Origin: Sulfitobacter sp. 20_GPM-1509m | GTDB taxonomy: Bacteria; Pseudomonadota; Alphaproteobacteria; Rhodobacterales; Rhodobacteraceae | Direction: 5' to 3' | NCBI RefSeq assembly: GCF_000620505.1 | Contig: NZ_KK211144.1 | Location: forward strand, 193,681-257,680 | Length of the DNA: 64,000 bases | Shown here: piece after piece, positions 54,809-63,864 of the stretch | Layout: the number at the start of each line of letters is the position of its first letter | How positions within the stretch are numbered: the stretch's first letter is position 1 | Notes under the pieces: model-generated | The model's database searches: none | The model's input: only the letters and a program-made list of their open reading frames with translations | What the model was told of the DNA's origin: nothing | Position numbers and translations under genes: made by a program

Positions 54809-56284
54809 CTAGTCGGCAATGCCCAGCGCCACAAAGCGCGGATCACCGCCACGGCGCACCAGCAACAGCAGTGACTTGCGGCCGGCTTCCTTGACCTCGG
54901 CCACACGCTGTTCAAAGTCGGAGATCGTCGCGACCTTTTGCTGACCGGCCTCGGTGATCACGTCACCGGCGCGCAAGCCTTTCTCGAAGGCCTCCGAGCT
55001 TTCGTCGACAGCACCAACCGCAAGCCCGACCAGATCATCGGACACACCCAGTTCGCTGCGCATCTCGTCGGTCAACGGCGCCAGTGTAAGACCCAGCACC
55101 TCTTTGGTGGCTTCCGGCGCCTGTTCGGGTCCGTCCCCTTTCGCCACCGCAGGAACCGCACCTTCGGCTTCTTCACGACGGCCCAGGGTAACCTTTAGCG
55201 TCACGGTCTTGCCGTCGCGGAACACGACCACACGCACCGCCTCACCCACAGGGCTGTTGCCCACTTGACGCACCAGACCACGTGTGTCCGCCACATCGAC
55301 ACCGGCAAAGCTGATGATCACATCGCCGTCCTTCATGCCTGCTTCCATCGCGGGCCCTTCGGGCACGGATGTCACCAGCGCACCGGTGGCTTTCTCAAGC
55401 CCCATCGCTTCGGCGATATCGGGGGTCACGTCCTGAATGCGCACGCCCAGCCAGCCGCGGCGGGTTTCGCCGTATTCCTGCAACTGCTTGACCACGCGGT
55501 TCACCACATTCGACGCCATCGAGAAGCCGATCCCGATCGAGCCACCGTTGGGCGACAGGATCGCGGTGTTCACGCCGATCACTTCGCCGTCCATGTTGAA
55601 CAAGGGCCCGCCCGAGTTGCCGCGGTTGATTGCAGCGTCGGTCTGGATGTAGTCGTCATAGGTGCCGCTCAGCGCACGGTTGCGCGCCGACACGATGCCT
55701 GCGGAGACCGAAAAGCCCTGGCCCAGCGGGTTGCCCATGGCGATGACCCAATCACCCACACGCGCCGCGTCGCTGTTGCCGAAGGGCACGAAAGGCAGCG
55801 GGCCATCGGCCTCGACCTTCAGCAGGGCGATGTCGGTGTTGGGGTCGGTGCCCACAACCTTGGCATCCAGTTCCTTGCCGTTGAAGAATTCGATGGTGAT
55901 CTCGTCGGCGCCTTCGATCACGTGGTTGTTGGTGACCACATAGCCGTCTTCGGAAATCACAAAGCCCGAACCCAGCGCCGAAGACCGGCGGGGACGATCA
56001 CCGTTGTTGTTGCGATCCTGGAAATCGCGGAAGAAGTCCTCGAAGGGGCTGCCTTCGGGCACGATGCCCTGCGGTCCGGTGTTGCCTGCCACGACGGTGG
56101 ATGTGGTGATGTTCACCACCGAGGGGCTGATTTTCTCGGCCAGCGGCGCGAGGCTCTCGGGTTTGGCCTGTGCCGCAATCACCTGCGCCAGCACAAGGAC
56201 CATCGCCAGGGCCGTCAGCCACAAGGCGCGAAATTGAAGGATGGGTGTGCGTGTTGTCGACACCGCGACCGCTCTGGTCTGCAT
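54809..56284 (-). CDS. degP: Do-family serine endoprotease (DegP/HtrA)
   Basis: 491 residues. A signal-like segment is at 20-40. The trypsin-like domain has an intact triad: His121 in TNNHVIEG, Asp151 in NTDIALLK and Ser224 in INRGNSGGP. Two PDZ domains follow (from about residue 285 and 400). The enzyme degrades or refolds misfolded periplasmic proteins. It is the last gene of the block rpiA-gor-hflK-hflC-DUF2065-degP, though 277 bp lie before it, so it probably has its own promoter. Confidence 0.95.
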   Translation of the reverse strand: MQTRAVAVSTTRTPILQFRALWLTALAMVLVLAQVIAAQAKPESLAPLAEKISPSVVNITTSTVVAGNTGPQGIVPEGSPFEDFFRDFQDRNNNGDRPRRSSALGSGFVISEDGYVVTNNHVIEGADEITIEFFNGKELDAKVVGTDPNTDIALLKVEADGPLPFVPFGNSDAARVGDWVIAMGNPLGQGFSVSAGIVSARNRALSGTYDDYIQTDAAINRGNSGGPLFNMDGEVIGVNTAILSPNGGSIGIGFSMASNVVNRVVKQLQEYGETRRGWLGVRIQDVTPDIAEAMGLEKATGALVTSVPEGPAMEAGMKDGDVIISFAGVDVADTRGLVRQVGNSPVGEAVRVVVFRDGKTVTLKVTLGRREEAEGAVPAVAKGDGPEQAPEATKEVLGLTLAPLTDEMRSELGVSDDLVGLAVGAVDESSEAFEKGLRAGDVITEAGQQKVATISDFEQRVAEVKEAGRKSLLLLVRRGGDPRFVALGIAD

Positions 56285-56474
56285 ACGACGTTCTCCTGCT
56301 TTTCATGCGGGCGGGACGCCCACTTTTCACACATTACTGCGCGTCTGCGCACTACCGTGCATCTAGCGTTGCTGGCTTGCAACATGAAAGATGGAATTCA
56401 ATCGCACCCTGTCAACACCACGTTACCCGTCTGTGAACCCTGCAAGCCACGGACGGGACCGATGCGGAGAACTT

Positions 56475-56506
56475 CTTTTGGCCCGAAATATCCCCGCCGG
56501 AGGCAT
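56475..56506 (-). repeat. Dispersed intergenic repeat, second type
   Basis: On the minus strand it reads ATGCCTCCGGCGGGGATATT then TCGGGCCAAAAG, closely matching the copy at 42361-42392. It lies between degP and the DUF2065 gene. Confidence 0.75.
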
Positions 56507-56561
56507 CGCACCAAAATTCGGAGAATTTTGAATAAAATCAAATGGCGCGTCAGCGCCGCGA

Positions 56562-56759
56562 TCAACCCAGCCCCAGCTGGAACGCCGCCCAGACCAGCAA
56601 AAGGCCGCTCACCAAAGCGAGAAGACCCACCTGCCGTCGCATCCCTTCGGGCAGGCTGCGCAACAGCTCCAGCACCCGTTCAATAAGCGAAGGGGCCAGC
56701 GCATAGGCCAGCCCCTCCACAATCATCACAAGTCCAAGGGCCATCAGGACCCAGGCCAT
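56562..56759 (-). CDS. DUF2065 small membrane protein
   Basis: 65 residues with two hydrophobic helices (MAWVLMALGLVMIVEGLAYAL, VGLLALVSGLLLVWAAF) joined by a charged loop (LELLRSLPEGMRRQ). DUF2065 proteins regularly sit beside hflC and degP. It starts 2 bp after the hflC stop, so it belongs to the hflKC operon. The molecular role is unknown. Confidence 0.9.
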   Translation of the reverse strand: MAWVLMALGLVMIVEGLAYALAPSLIERVLELLRSLPEGMRRQVGLLALVSGLLLVWAAFQLGLG

Positions 56760-56760
56760 G

Positions 56761-57654
56761 CTATTCGCCTTCAGCCGACCGCGCGCCCTGATCGGAGCGC
56801 AAGTAGTTGAAGAACTCGCTGTCAGGCGACATCACCATCGTCGAGTTGCTGCCCTTCAGCGCCCGCTCGTAGGCGGTCAGCGAGCGGTAGAACTCGAAGA
56901 ACTCGGGATCGGCGCCAAAGGCGGTGGCAAAGATACCGTTGCGCTCGGCGTCGGCTTCACCGCGGATGATGTCCGCCTGCCGTGTCGCATCCGAGGTCAG
57001 TTCGACCACGGTCCGGTCCGCTTGGGCGCGCACCCGCTGTGCGGCTTCTTCACCGCGTGCGATTTCGTCTGCCGCTTCGCGTTCCCGCTCGGCCCGCATC
57101 CGGGCAAAGGTCGCATCAAGGTTCTGCTCGGGCAGGTTGGTCTGCTTGAGACGCACGTCGATGACTTCCAGACCCAGGGGCAGCGCACGCTGGCGCGCCT
57201 GTTCGGTGATGCGCGCCATCAGGCCCGCACGGTCCGCCGACAGGATGGTGTTCGAGGTTACACCGTTCGAACCCAGAACCGCCCGGATCACCGGGTTCAG
57301 GATGCCCTCAAGCCGATCCTCGGCCCCGCGCATCCCGTTGGCACCCACCGCTTGCCGGAACTGCACCACGTCCGAAATCCGGTAACGGGCAAAGGCATCG
57401 ACCACCAGACGGCGGTCATCCGACGGGGTCACCTCGGTCGGGTCGGTGTCCAGTGCCTGGATGCGGTCGTCGTAACGCACCACTTCCTGGATCAGCGGGA
57501 TCTTGAACGCCAGTCCGGGCTCTTCCTTGACCGACTTGATCTGGCCGAATTGCAGCACCAGCGCCTTTTCACGCTCGTCCACGATAAAGACCGAGCTGAG
57601 CAGGATCGCCACCAGCACGACGACGGCGGGAATGATAAATGTTGTGTTCCGCAT
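56761..57654 (-). CDS. hflC: HflC, regulator of FtsH protease
   Basis: 297 residues. It has one membrane anchor (TTFIIPAVVVLVAILLSSVF), an SPFH (band 7) domain (EREKALVLQFGQ, AFARYRISDVVQFRQAV) and a helical C-terminus (EREREAADEIARGEEAAQRV). HflC with HflK forms a cage around FtsH in the inner membrane and limits its access to substrates. The start codon overlaps the hflK stop by 1 bp. Confidence 0.96.
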   Translation of the reverse strand: MRNTTFIIPAVVVLVAILLSSVFIVDEREKALVLQFGQIKSVKEEPGLAFKIPLIQEVVRYDDRIQALDTDPTEVTPSDDRRLVVDAFARYRISDVVQFRQAVGANGMRGAEDRLEGILNPVIRAVLGSNGVTSNTILSADRAGLMARITEQARQRALPLGLEVIDVRLKQTNLPEQNLDATFARMRAEREREAADEIARGEEAAQRVRAQADRTVVELTSDATRQADIIRGEADAERNGIFATAFGADPEFFEFYRSLTAYERALKGSNSTMVMSPDSEFFNYLRSDQGARSAEGE

Positions 57655-58823
57655 CAGTTCGATCCTCCACGGCGCAATTCATTGAGTGGCAGATAGGGAA
57701 CAACGCCCTGCCCGCCGTTGCCACCGGATGAATCCTCAAGGATGATCTTGTCCACATCTCCGAGGATTTTCTCCATCGTCTCCAGATACAGGCGCTTGCG
57801 TGTCACCTCTGGTGCTTTGGAATATTCTTGAAGAACCGAGGTGAAACGCGCGGCCTCACCCTGGGCTTCGTTCACTTGCTGTGCACGATAACCTTCGGCC
57901 TCTTCCAGCGTTTGCGCCGCTTCACCACGGGCGCCGGCCAGCACACGGTTGGCATAGGCATCGGCTTCACGCACAAGACGGTCGCGTTGCTGTTCTGCCG
58001 CCTGCACTTCGCGGAAGCTGTCGATCACTTCGCGCGGCGGGTCGGCTTTATCAAGGTTCAGACGCAGGATGTTCACACCGCTGTCGTATTGGTCCAGCGT
58101 CGACTGGATCAGTTCCTGTGCCTCGTCCGCGATGACCTGACGGTCACGGTTCAGGATCGGGGCCAGTTCAGACCGGGCGATCACTTCGCGCATGGCCGAT
58201 TCCGACACGGCACGAATGGTTTCTTCCGGCTCGGCCAGATTGAACAGATACCGCGCGGGATCCGAAATGTTCCAGACCACCTGGAAATCAATGTCGATGA
58301 TGTTTTCATCGGTGGTCAGCATCAGGCCGGTTTCACCGCGCGAGCCGGTGCCGATGGTTTCGGTCTGTTCACGTGTCACCGGCAGAACAACAGCCGTGAC
58401 CAGCGGCCAGGGCGCAAAGTTCAAACCGGGATCGCCGGTCGCGGAATATTTGCCCAGGAACAGCTCGACCGAGCGTTCTTCGGGTTTCACGGTGTAAAAG
58501 CTGGCAAGTCCCCAGGCGATGATCAACACCAACACACCCAGACCGACCGTCCCGCGTGTCAGACGCGGGCCGCCGCCACCACCCGGACCACGTCCGCCGG
58601 TGCCGTTGTTGCCACCACGTCCGCCCATCAGGACGCGCAGTTGTTCCTGGCCCTTTTTGACCAGTTCGTCGATTTCGGGCATCTGCCCGCCACCTTCTCC
58701 GGGGCGACGCCCGCCACCGGGTTTGCCGCCATTGCCTGCGCCGTTTGAGCCGCGATTGCCCCCGCGCCCGTCATCTCCGCCAGAGCCTCCGCCGCCCCAA
58801 GGGCCGCCTGTGTTGCCAGCCAT
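57654..58823 (-). CDS. hflK: HflK, regulator of FtsH protease
   Basis: 389 residues: a long Gly/Asn-rich N-terminal tail (GGPWGGGGSGGDDGRGG), one membrane helix (TVGLGVLVLIIAWGLASFYT), an SPFH domain (EERSVELFLGKY, IIDIDFQVVWNISDPARYLF) and a C-terminal coiled-coil (VQAAEQQRDRLVREADAYAN). It is the partner of HflC. It lies 75 bp after gor on the same strand. Confidence 0.96.
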   Translation of the reverse strand: MAGNTGGPWGGGGSGGDDGRGGNRGSNGAGNGGKPGGGRRPGEGGGQMPEIDELVKKGQEQLRVLMGGRGGNNGTGGRGPGGGGGPRLTRGTVGLGVLVLIIAWGLASFYTVKPEERSVELFLGKYSATGDPGLNFAPWPLVTAVVLPVTREQTETIGTGSRGETGLMLTTDENIIDIDFQVVWNISDPARYLFNLAEPEETIRAVSESAMREVIARSELAPILNRDRQVIADEAQELIQSTLDQYDSGVNILRLNLDKADPPREVIDSFREVQAAEQQRDRLVREADAYANRVLAGARGEAAQTLEEAEGYRAQQVNEAQGEAARFTSVLQEYSKAPEVTRKRLYLETMEKILGDVDKIILEDSSGGNGGQGVVPYLPLNELRRGGSN

Positions 58824-58898
58824 ATGTCTTCTGTCCTCCTGTTCGCGACCCGTGGGGGCCGCGCATCAAATCATTAACTGTGTATTTTACTTGAGAAT

Positions 58899-60368
58899 TC
58901 AAGCAGTGCGTGTCGGTGTCCGCATTGTCACGATTTCCTCGGACATGGTCGGATGCACGGCGCAAACGCGGTCAAAGTCTTCCTTTGTTGCGCCCATCTT
59001 GATCGCAATGCCCGCAAGCTGGATCATTTCTCCGGCATTGGGCGCGACGATATGACATCCCAAAACCACCCGCGTTTTCTTGGACACGATCAGTTTCATC
59101 AGCACCCGGTCGTCGCGTTTGGCAAATGCGGTCTGCATGGGCCGGAAACTTGAGGCATAAACCTCGATCTCTTCCTGCTCGGCGGCGGCTTCCTCGCTCA
59201 GGCCGATGGTGCCCATTTCGGGCTGTGTGAAGATCGCGGACGGGATCAGGTCGTGATCCACCGGCGTCGGATTGTCGCGGTACACGGTCTCGACAAAGGC
59301 CATGCCTTCGCGGATCGCAACCGGCGTCAGGTTCACCCGGTCGGTGACGTCACCAATGGCATAGATGTTGTCTGCATCGGTCCGGGAATATTCATCCACC
59401 AGAATCTGCCCGCCCCGGCCCAGCTTCACACCAGCCTCTTCCAGCCCCATGTCGCCGGTGTTCGGTGCACGGCCCGTGGCGAAGAACACCACGTCAAAGA
59501 CCTTTTCCCCGCCGGTGGTCGATTTCACCCGGATCGGCCCACCGCGCGTGCCCGCTTCGGGGCTGGTCTTGCGGTTGGCGATCTCGGCGCTTTGCTGGGC
59601 ATCGGCGCCCATTGCGGCATCCGATCCCACGTGCGGCGCATGCTCTGCGGTGTCGGGGCACATCTCGACGATATTGGTGCCCACGCGCAGGTCGATGCCC
59701 CGTTCGCGCATGGCCTCGGCCACCAGTCCGCGTGCCTCGTCATCAAAGCCGCGCAGGATTTGCGCGCCGCGGTAATATTGCGTCACTTCGACACCCAACC
59801 CATGCAGGATGCAGGCGAATTCGCAGGCGATATAGCCCCCGCCGATGATCAGGATCGACTTGGGCAGCTTTTCCAGATGGAAGATGTCATCGCTGACGAT
59901 ACCCAGATCGGCATTGGGCAGATCGGGGCGCACGGGGCGACCGCCGGTGGCGACCAGAATGGTCTTGGCGGTCTTTTCCTCGCCGTTGGACAGCACGACG
60001 GTGTGCTTGTCCTTCAGCGTGGCGCGGCAATCGAAGGTTTCAACGCCGGAATTGGCCAACAGGTTGCGATACACATCCTCAAGCCGGTCCAGTTCAGTGT
60101 TCAGGCGCTTTTGAAACACCGGCCAGTCGAACGGTCCCTCTTTCAGATCCCAGCCATAGGCCGACGCATCGCGCACCGTGTCACGGTATTCGCTGGCAAA
60201 AACCATCAGCTTTTTCGGCACGCACCCACGGATCACGCAGGTCCCGCCATAGCGGCTTTCCTCGGCCAGCCCGACCTTGACGCCGTCGCCCGCCGCCACG
60301 CGCGCAGCACGCACGCCGCCCGAACCGCCGCCGATTACAAAAAGATCAAAGTCGTATGAAGATGCCAT
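58899..60368 (-). CDS. gor: Glutathione-disulfide reductase with an extra loop
   Basis: 489 residues, about 35-40 more than normal. FAD motif VIGGGSGGVRAARVA, redox Cys44/Cys49 in GGTCVIRGCVPKKLM, NADPH motif LIIGGGYIACEFACIL, FAD motif NIYAIGDVTD, and the C-terminal His-Glu motif HPTMSEE. Residues 237-278 (CPDTAEHAPHVGSD... to ...GTRGGPIR) form a polar insert in the NADPH domain that other family members lack. It keeps glutathione reduced. It lies 18 bp after rpiA, forming an operon. Confidence 0.94.
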   Translation of the reverse strand: MASSYDFDLFVIGGGSGGVRAARVAAGDGVKVGLAEESRYGGTCVIRGCVPKKLMVFASEYRDTVRDASAYGWDLKEGPFDWPVFQKRLNTELDRLEDVYRNLLANSGVETFDCRATLKDKHTVVLSNGEEKTAKTILVATGGRPVRPDLPNADLGIVSDDIFHLEKLPKSILIIGGGYIACEFACILHGLGVEVTQYYRGAQILRGFDDEARGLVAEAMRERGIDLRVGTNIVEMCPDTAEHAPHVGSDAAMGADAQQSAEIANRKTSPEAGTRGGPIRVKSTTGGEKVFDVVFFATGRAPNTGDMGLEEAGVKLGRGGQILVDEYSRTDADNIYAIGDVTDRVNLTPVAIREGMAFVETVYRDNPTPVDHDLIPSAIFTQPEMGTIGLSEEAAAEQEEIEVYASSFRPMQTAFAKRDDRVLMKLIVSKKTRVVLGCHIVAPNAGEMIQLAGIAIKMGATKEDFDRVCAVHPTMSEEIVTMRTPTRTA

Positions 60369-60386
60369 GAAAGCGCGCCCCTTAAA

Positions 60387-61175
60387 TTAGTCTGCAAGGT
60401 CAGAGAACAGGTTGTCCGTCTCAACAAAGTCCAGACGGTCCTGTTCGATCGTGCCTTCATTTATGTCGCGCACCTCGACCCGTCCATCGCCATAACCGAT
60501 CACAACCGCGTCACAGATGTCGATGAACAGCCCGTTTTCAACAACGCCAGGCATCTGGTTCAGCACCAGCGAAAGCTGACGCACGTTGCCGATACGGTGC
60601 AGGTGCAGGTCCAGAATGTGGTTGCCTTCATCGGTGATGAAAGGCCGCGCGCCATTCATGCGCAGCGACGACGACCGGCCCAAAACGTCCATCGAGATCA
60701 GCGTTTCCTCGACCAGCGCCTGCGTGGTCTGCCAGCCAAAGGGGATCACTTCGATCGGCAGGGGAAACGCGCCCAGCGTCTCGACCTCTTTGCCGATGTC
60801 GGCGATCACGACCATCTGGTCGCTGGCCGTGGCCACGATTTTTTCCTGCAACAAGGCCCCGCCGCCGCCCTTGATCAGGTTCAGGTCGCCATCGAATTCG
60901 TCGGCACCATCAATGGTCAGGTCCAGCCACTTGGCCTCGTCCAGCGACATCACCTCGATGCCCACCTCGCGCGCCAGTTGCGCCGTGCGGGTCGAGGTTG
61001 GAACGCCCTTGATCCGCAGCCCGTCATTGCGCACCATTTCACCGATACAGCGCACCAGCCACGCTGCCGTACTGCCCGTTCCCAACCCCACGCGCATTCC
61101 GTCCTCGACATAGTCGGCAGCCCGTTTGGCCGCGACGAATTTTGCCTTGTCGATGGGCGATAGTTCTCCGGACAT
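60387..61175 (-). CDS. rpiA: Ribose-5-phosphate isomerase A
   Basis: 262 residues. It interconverts ribose-5-phosphate and ribulose-5-phosphate in the pentose phosphate pathway. Signatures are VGLGTGSTAAWLVR, TIDGADEFDGDLNLIKGGGG (catalytic Asp/Glu/Lys) and RMNGARPFITDEGNHILDL. The start at 61175 is MSGELSPIDKAKF. It is the first gene of a minus-strand run with gor. Confidence 0.96.
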   Translation of the reverse strand: MSGELSPIDKAKFVAAKRAADYVEDGMRVGLGTGSTAAWLVRCIGEMVRNDGLRIKGVPTSTRTAQLAREVGIEVMSLDEAKWLDLTIDGADEFDGDLNLIKGGGGALLQEKIVATASDQMVVIADIGKEVETLGAFPLPIEVIPFGWQTTQALVEETLISMDVLGRSSSLRMNGARPFITDEGNHILDLHLHRIGNVRQLSLVLNQMPGVVENGLFIDICDAVVIGYGDGRVEVRDINEGTIEQDRLDFVETDNLFSDLAD

Positions 61176-61510
61176 GTGGCAGCTCCGTTGGTGTCTCCTG
61201 CTGCTTATAGGAAAGATGCGTCTTGGGTGCTATGGGCAATTGTCAAATCAAAGCGCGCGACAGGCCTCTGCCGGAGTGAAATCTGACCCGTCTTCTGCGG
61301 GGCGTCGCATGAGATGCCGCTGTCCATTCGCAGGCACCGGCGCGCAGGGGCATTGCCCCGCGCAGGCTGCTTTCGTTCAGGGTCGCTGGGGCCCGCGTTT
61401 CCATTGCTCTTTTCCAAAAGCCTTCCGCTACACGCGAAGGTGATGCCGTGCGCTGTGGCCCCAGGTTTTCTCAACACTAGTTCTTGGCGAAGACACGTTG
61501 GGGATAAACG
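61176..61510. other. 335-bp intergenic region with strong secondary structure
   Basis: It is divergent between rpiA and the polyketide synthase. A GC-rich hairpin GCGC(a)GGGGC-att-GCCCCGCGC lies at 61351-61372. A longer hairpin has outer arms CTGGGGCC (61386-61393) and GGCCCCAG (61457-61464), with an inner stem CCTTC(c)GC/GCGAAGG (61421-61440), followed by GTTTTCT. No open reading frame longer than about 100 codons in it looks real. It could be a small RNA gene or an mRNA leader; no known family was recognised. Confidence 0.4.
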
Positions 61511-62614
61511 ATGACGCGCCATTCAGTATCGCCGCTTTCGGGAGCCATTCCCGTTGCCACCAAAACGCACGTGAACCTTGCCGGAATTGGCACCGCTTTG
61601 CCGCCCCATTCCATGCCGCAGAGCGTTGTGCTGGATCAAGCGCGCAAGCTTCTGGCGCCGCATTATCCGGCCTTTGAGCGTCTGGTCCCTGCCTTTGAGA
61701 ATGCGGGCGTCGACACGCGGTTTAGCGTTATGCCCCTAGACTGGTTTGCCCAGCCCCACGGGTGGGAAGATCGCGGCGCGGCCTATCTCAAGGGTGCGAC
61801 GCAAATGTTCATCGACGCGGCACGTTCCGCGCTGTCCGATGCGCGAATGACGGCGGATCAGGTCGATGTGATCGTCACCGTATCCTCCACCGGCATCGCC
61901 ACCCCCACGCTTGAAGCGCAAGCCTTTAATGAGATGGGGTTTCGACGTGACGTGCAGCGGGTTCCGGTCTTTGGTCTGGGATGTGCGGGCGGTGTCAGCG
62001 GGCTTTCTATCGCAAGGCGGCTGGCGGCGGCGCAACCGGGTGCCACTGTGCTCATGGTCGCGGTCGAGGCGTGCTCGCTGTCATTCCGCTCGGACCGTCT
62101 GCAAAAGGCAGATATCATCGCCACGGTCCTCTTTGGCGACGGCGCAGCGGCTGCGGTTCTGAAGTCTGGTCCCGTCGCCGGCCCTGTGACCTTGCTGAAC
62201 GGTCACGAGCATCTTTGGCCGGACACGCTGTCCATCATGGGGTGGGACGTGGATGAAACCGGTCTTGGCGTGATCTTCGACCGCTCGATCCCGGGTTTCG
62301 TGCTGGCGGAGTTCCGGAAAGCTGTCACGACCATGCTTGCCGCGGCCGGTATCGCAGAGGAGGCCGTAGACCGTTTCGTCTGTCACCCCGGCGGCACCAA
62401 GGTTGTCGAGGCCATCGAAGCGTGCATGGACCTACCAGCCGGATCGCTGGATGCAGAACGCGCCACCCTGCGCGCAAGCGGCAACATGTCGGCGCCCACC
62501 GCGCTCTTCGTGCTGGATCGCGTACTGAAGGCCGGGCAGACCGGCATCCTGCCGCTCTGCGCACTCGGGCCGGGCTTCACCGCATCGATGATGCCTGTTG
62601 TGGTGCAGGCATGA
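61511..62614 (+). CDS. Type III polyketide synthase (chalcone/stilbene synthase family)
   Basis: 367 residues with the Cys-His-Asn triad: Cys158 in FGLGCAGGVSGLSIA, His292 in VCHPGGTKVVE and Asn325 in ASGNMSAPT. The family condenses acyl-CoA with malonyl-CoA to alkylpyrones, alkylresorcinols or related products. The gene overlaps the methyltransferase-like gene by 4 bp, as in the bpsA-bpsB (ypbQ) and srsA-srsB pairs. The product is inferred to be an alkylpyrone or phenolic lipid, possibly methylated. Confidence 0.9.
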   Translation: MTRHSVSPLSGAIPVATKTHVNLAGIGTALPPHSMPQSVVLDQARKLLAPHYPAFERLVPAFENAGVDTRFSVMPLDWFAQPHGWEDRGAAYLKGATQMFIDAARSALSDARMTADQVDVIVTVSSTGIATPTLEAQAFNEMGFRRDVQRVPVFGLGCAGGVSGLSIARRLAAAQPGATVLMVAVEACSLSFRSDRLQKADIIATVLFGDGAAAAVLKSGPVAGPVTLLNGHEHLWPDTLSIMGWDVDETGLGVIFDRSIPGFVLAEFRKAVTTMLAAAGIAEEAVDRFVCHPGGTKVVEAIEACMDLPAGSLDAERATLRASGNMSAPTALFVLDRVLKAGQTGILPLCALGPGFTASMMPVVVQA

Positions 62615-63096
62615 GTTGGGGTGCCGTCGCCTTTCTGAGCTTTCTCATCGCCCAGCGCCTGTCGGAACTGGTGATCGCGCGCCGCAACACCATCCGGCTT
62701 TTGAAGGACGGTGCGCATGAGGTCGGGGCGGAACATTATCCGCTGATGGTCGCCATGCATTCGGCCTGGGTGCTTGCGCTGGTGGTTTTTGGCTGGGATC
62801 AGCCTGTACACCCCGTGTGGCTGGCGCTTTACGTGGTGCTGCAGGGTCTGCGGATCTGGATTCTGATGACCTTGGGCCGACGCTGGACCACGCGGATCAT
62901 TGTGACCGACACGCCGCTGGTAAACTCCGGCCCGTTCCGCCTTATGCCGCATCCCAATTACACGCTGGTGGTTGCCGAAATCATCGTGGCCCCGATGGTT
63001 CTGGGCCTGTGGTGGGTCGCCCTGGTCTTTACGGTGCTGAACGCCCTGATGCTACGCCATCGCATTCGCATTGAAGACGGTGCGCTGCGTCCCTGA
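62611..63096 (+). CDS. Isoprenylcysteine carboxyl methyltransferase-like membrane enzyme (BpsB/SrsB type)
   Basis: 161 residues with four or five membrane helices and the C-terminal motif of the ICMT family (VNSGPFRLMPHPNYTLVVAE, then RHRIRIEDGAL). In pairs with type III PKS such enzymes O-methylate the alkylpyrone or alkylresorcinol. The ATG at 62611 overlaps the PKS stop (ATGA). The upstream extension of the frame is inside the PKS gene. Confidence 0.88.
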   Translation: MSWGAVAFLSFLIAQRLSELVIARRNTIRLLKDGAHEVGAEHYPLMVAMHSAWVLALVVFGWDQPVHPVWLALYVVLQGLRIWILMTLGRRWTTRIIVTDTPLVNSGPFRLMPHPNYTLVVAEIIVAPMVLGLWWVALVFTVLNALMLRHRIRIEDGALRP

Positions 63097-63174
63097 GGAC
63101 CGGCGTCACCTTTGATCGCAGATACGTCGCAAATGGCGTGCATGTTGTGTCGCGCGGGCGCTATGTCTGCGGTC

Positions 63175-63864
63175 ATGACCTATGTGCTGCACTTTGCCCC
63201 GGACAATGCGTCGCTGATCGTGCGGTTGGCGCTGGACCATGCCGACCTGCCCTACGAGGCGCGGCTGGTGGACCGTTCAACCCGTGCGCAAGAGACAGCG
63301 GCCTATCGCGCGCTGAATCCCAACGGGCTGATCCCCGCGCTGGAAACGCCGCATGGTGTGCTGTTTGAAACAGGTGCGATCGTGCTGTGGCTGGCCGACA
63401 CCCACGGTGGGCTTGGCCCTGCGCCGGACGACGCGCAGCGGGGCAACTGGCTGAAATGGCTGTTCTTTGTCGCCAACACCCTGCACCCTGCCCTGCGCAT
63501 GACATTCTACCCCGAGAAATACACAGGCACGGACCGACGTGATCAGGCGCGCCTGCGCCGCCAGTTGCAAGCGCAGATCACCGATCAGTTGCGCAGGCTG
63601 GACGATGCTGCAGCCGACTGGCAAGCATCCGCGCCGACGGTGCTGGATTTCTACATCGCGGGTTGCCTGCGCTGGTGTGCCCTTTATCCTGAGGACACCG
63701 ATCGCGGCTGGTTCGACCTGTCCGCCTATCCCGCCCTGCACGCGACCTGTTCGCGTGTCGAGACATTGCCCGCCTGTGCCACGCTGGAGCGTGCCGAAGG
63801 TCTGGGCGACACGCCCTTCACCGCGCCCCGCGCGCCCACCCCACCTTATGGAAGTGCCACCTGA
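63175..63864 (+). CDS. Glutathione S-transferase family protein
   Basis: 229 residues. An N-terminal thioredoxin-like domain is suggested by the segment YRALNPNGLIPALETPHGVLFETGAIVLWLAD, written here in part as LNPNGLIPALETPHG, which is the GSH-binding cis-Pro and Glu-Thr/Ser site. The C-terminal helical domain includes NWLKWLFFVANTLHPALRM. The start ATG at 63175 gives a short N-terminus; 63163 is also possible. The substrate is unknown. The serine dehydratase gene begins directly after. Confidence 0.85.
   Translation: MTYVLHFAPDNASLIVRLALDHADLPYEARLVDRSTRAQETAAYRALNPNGLIPALETPHGVLFETGAIVLWLADTHGGLGPAPDDAQRGNWLKWLFFVANTLHPALRMTFYPEKYTGTDRRDQARLRRQLQAQITDQLRRLDDAAADWQASAPTVLDFYIAGCLRWCALYPEDTDRGWFDLSAYPALHATCSRVETLPACATLERAEGLGDTPFTAPRAPTPPYGSAT

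Noticed and set aside
61386-61464. 6S RNA
   Set aside because: Shape is similar in part, but it is too short, and 6S is normally near other genes; kept only as an unknown structured region.
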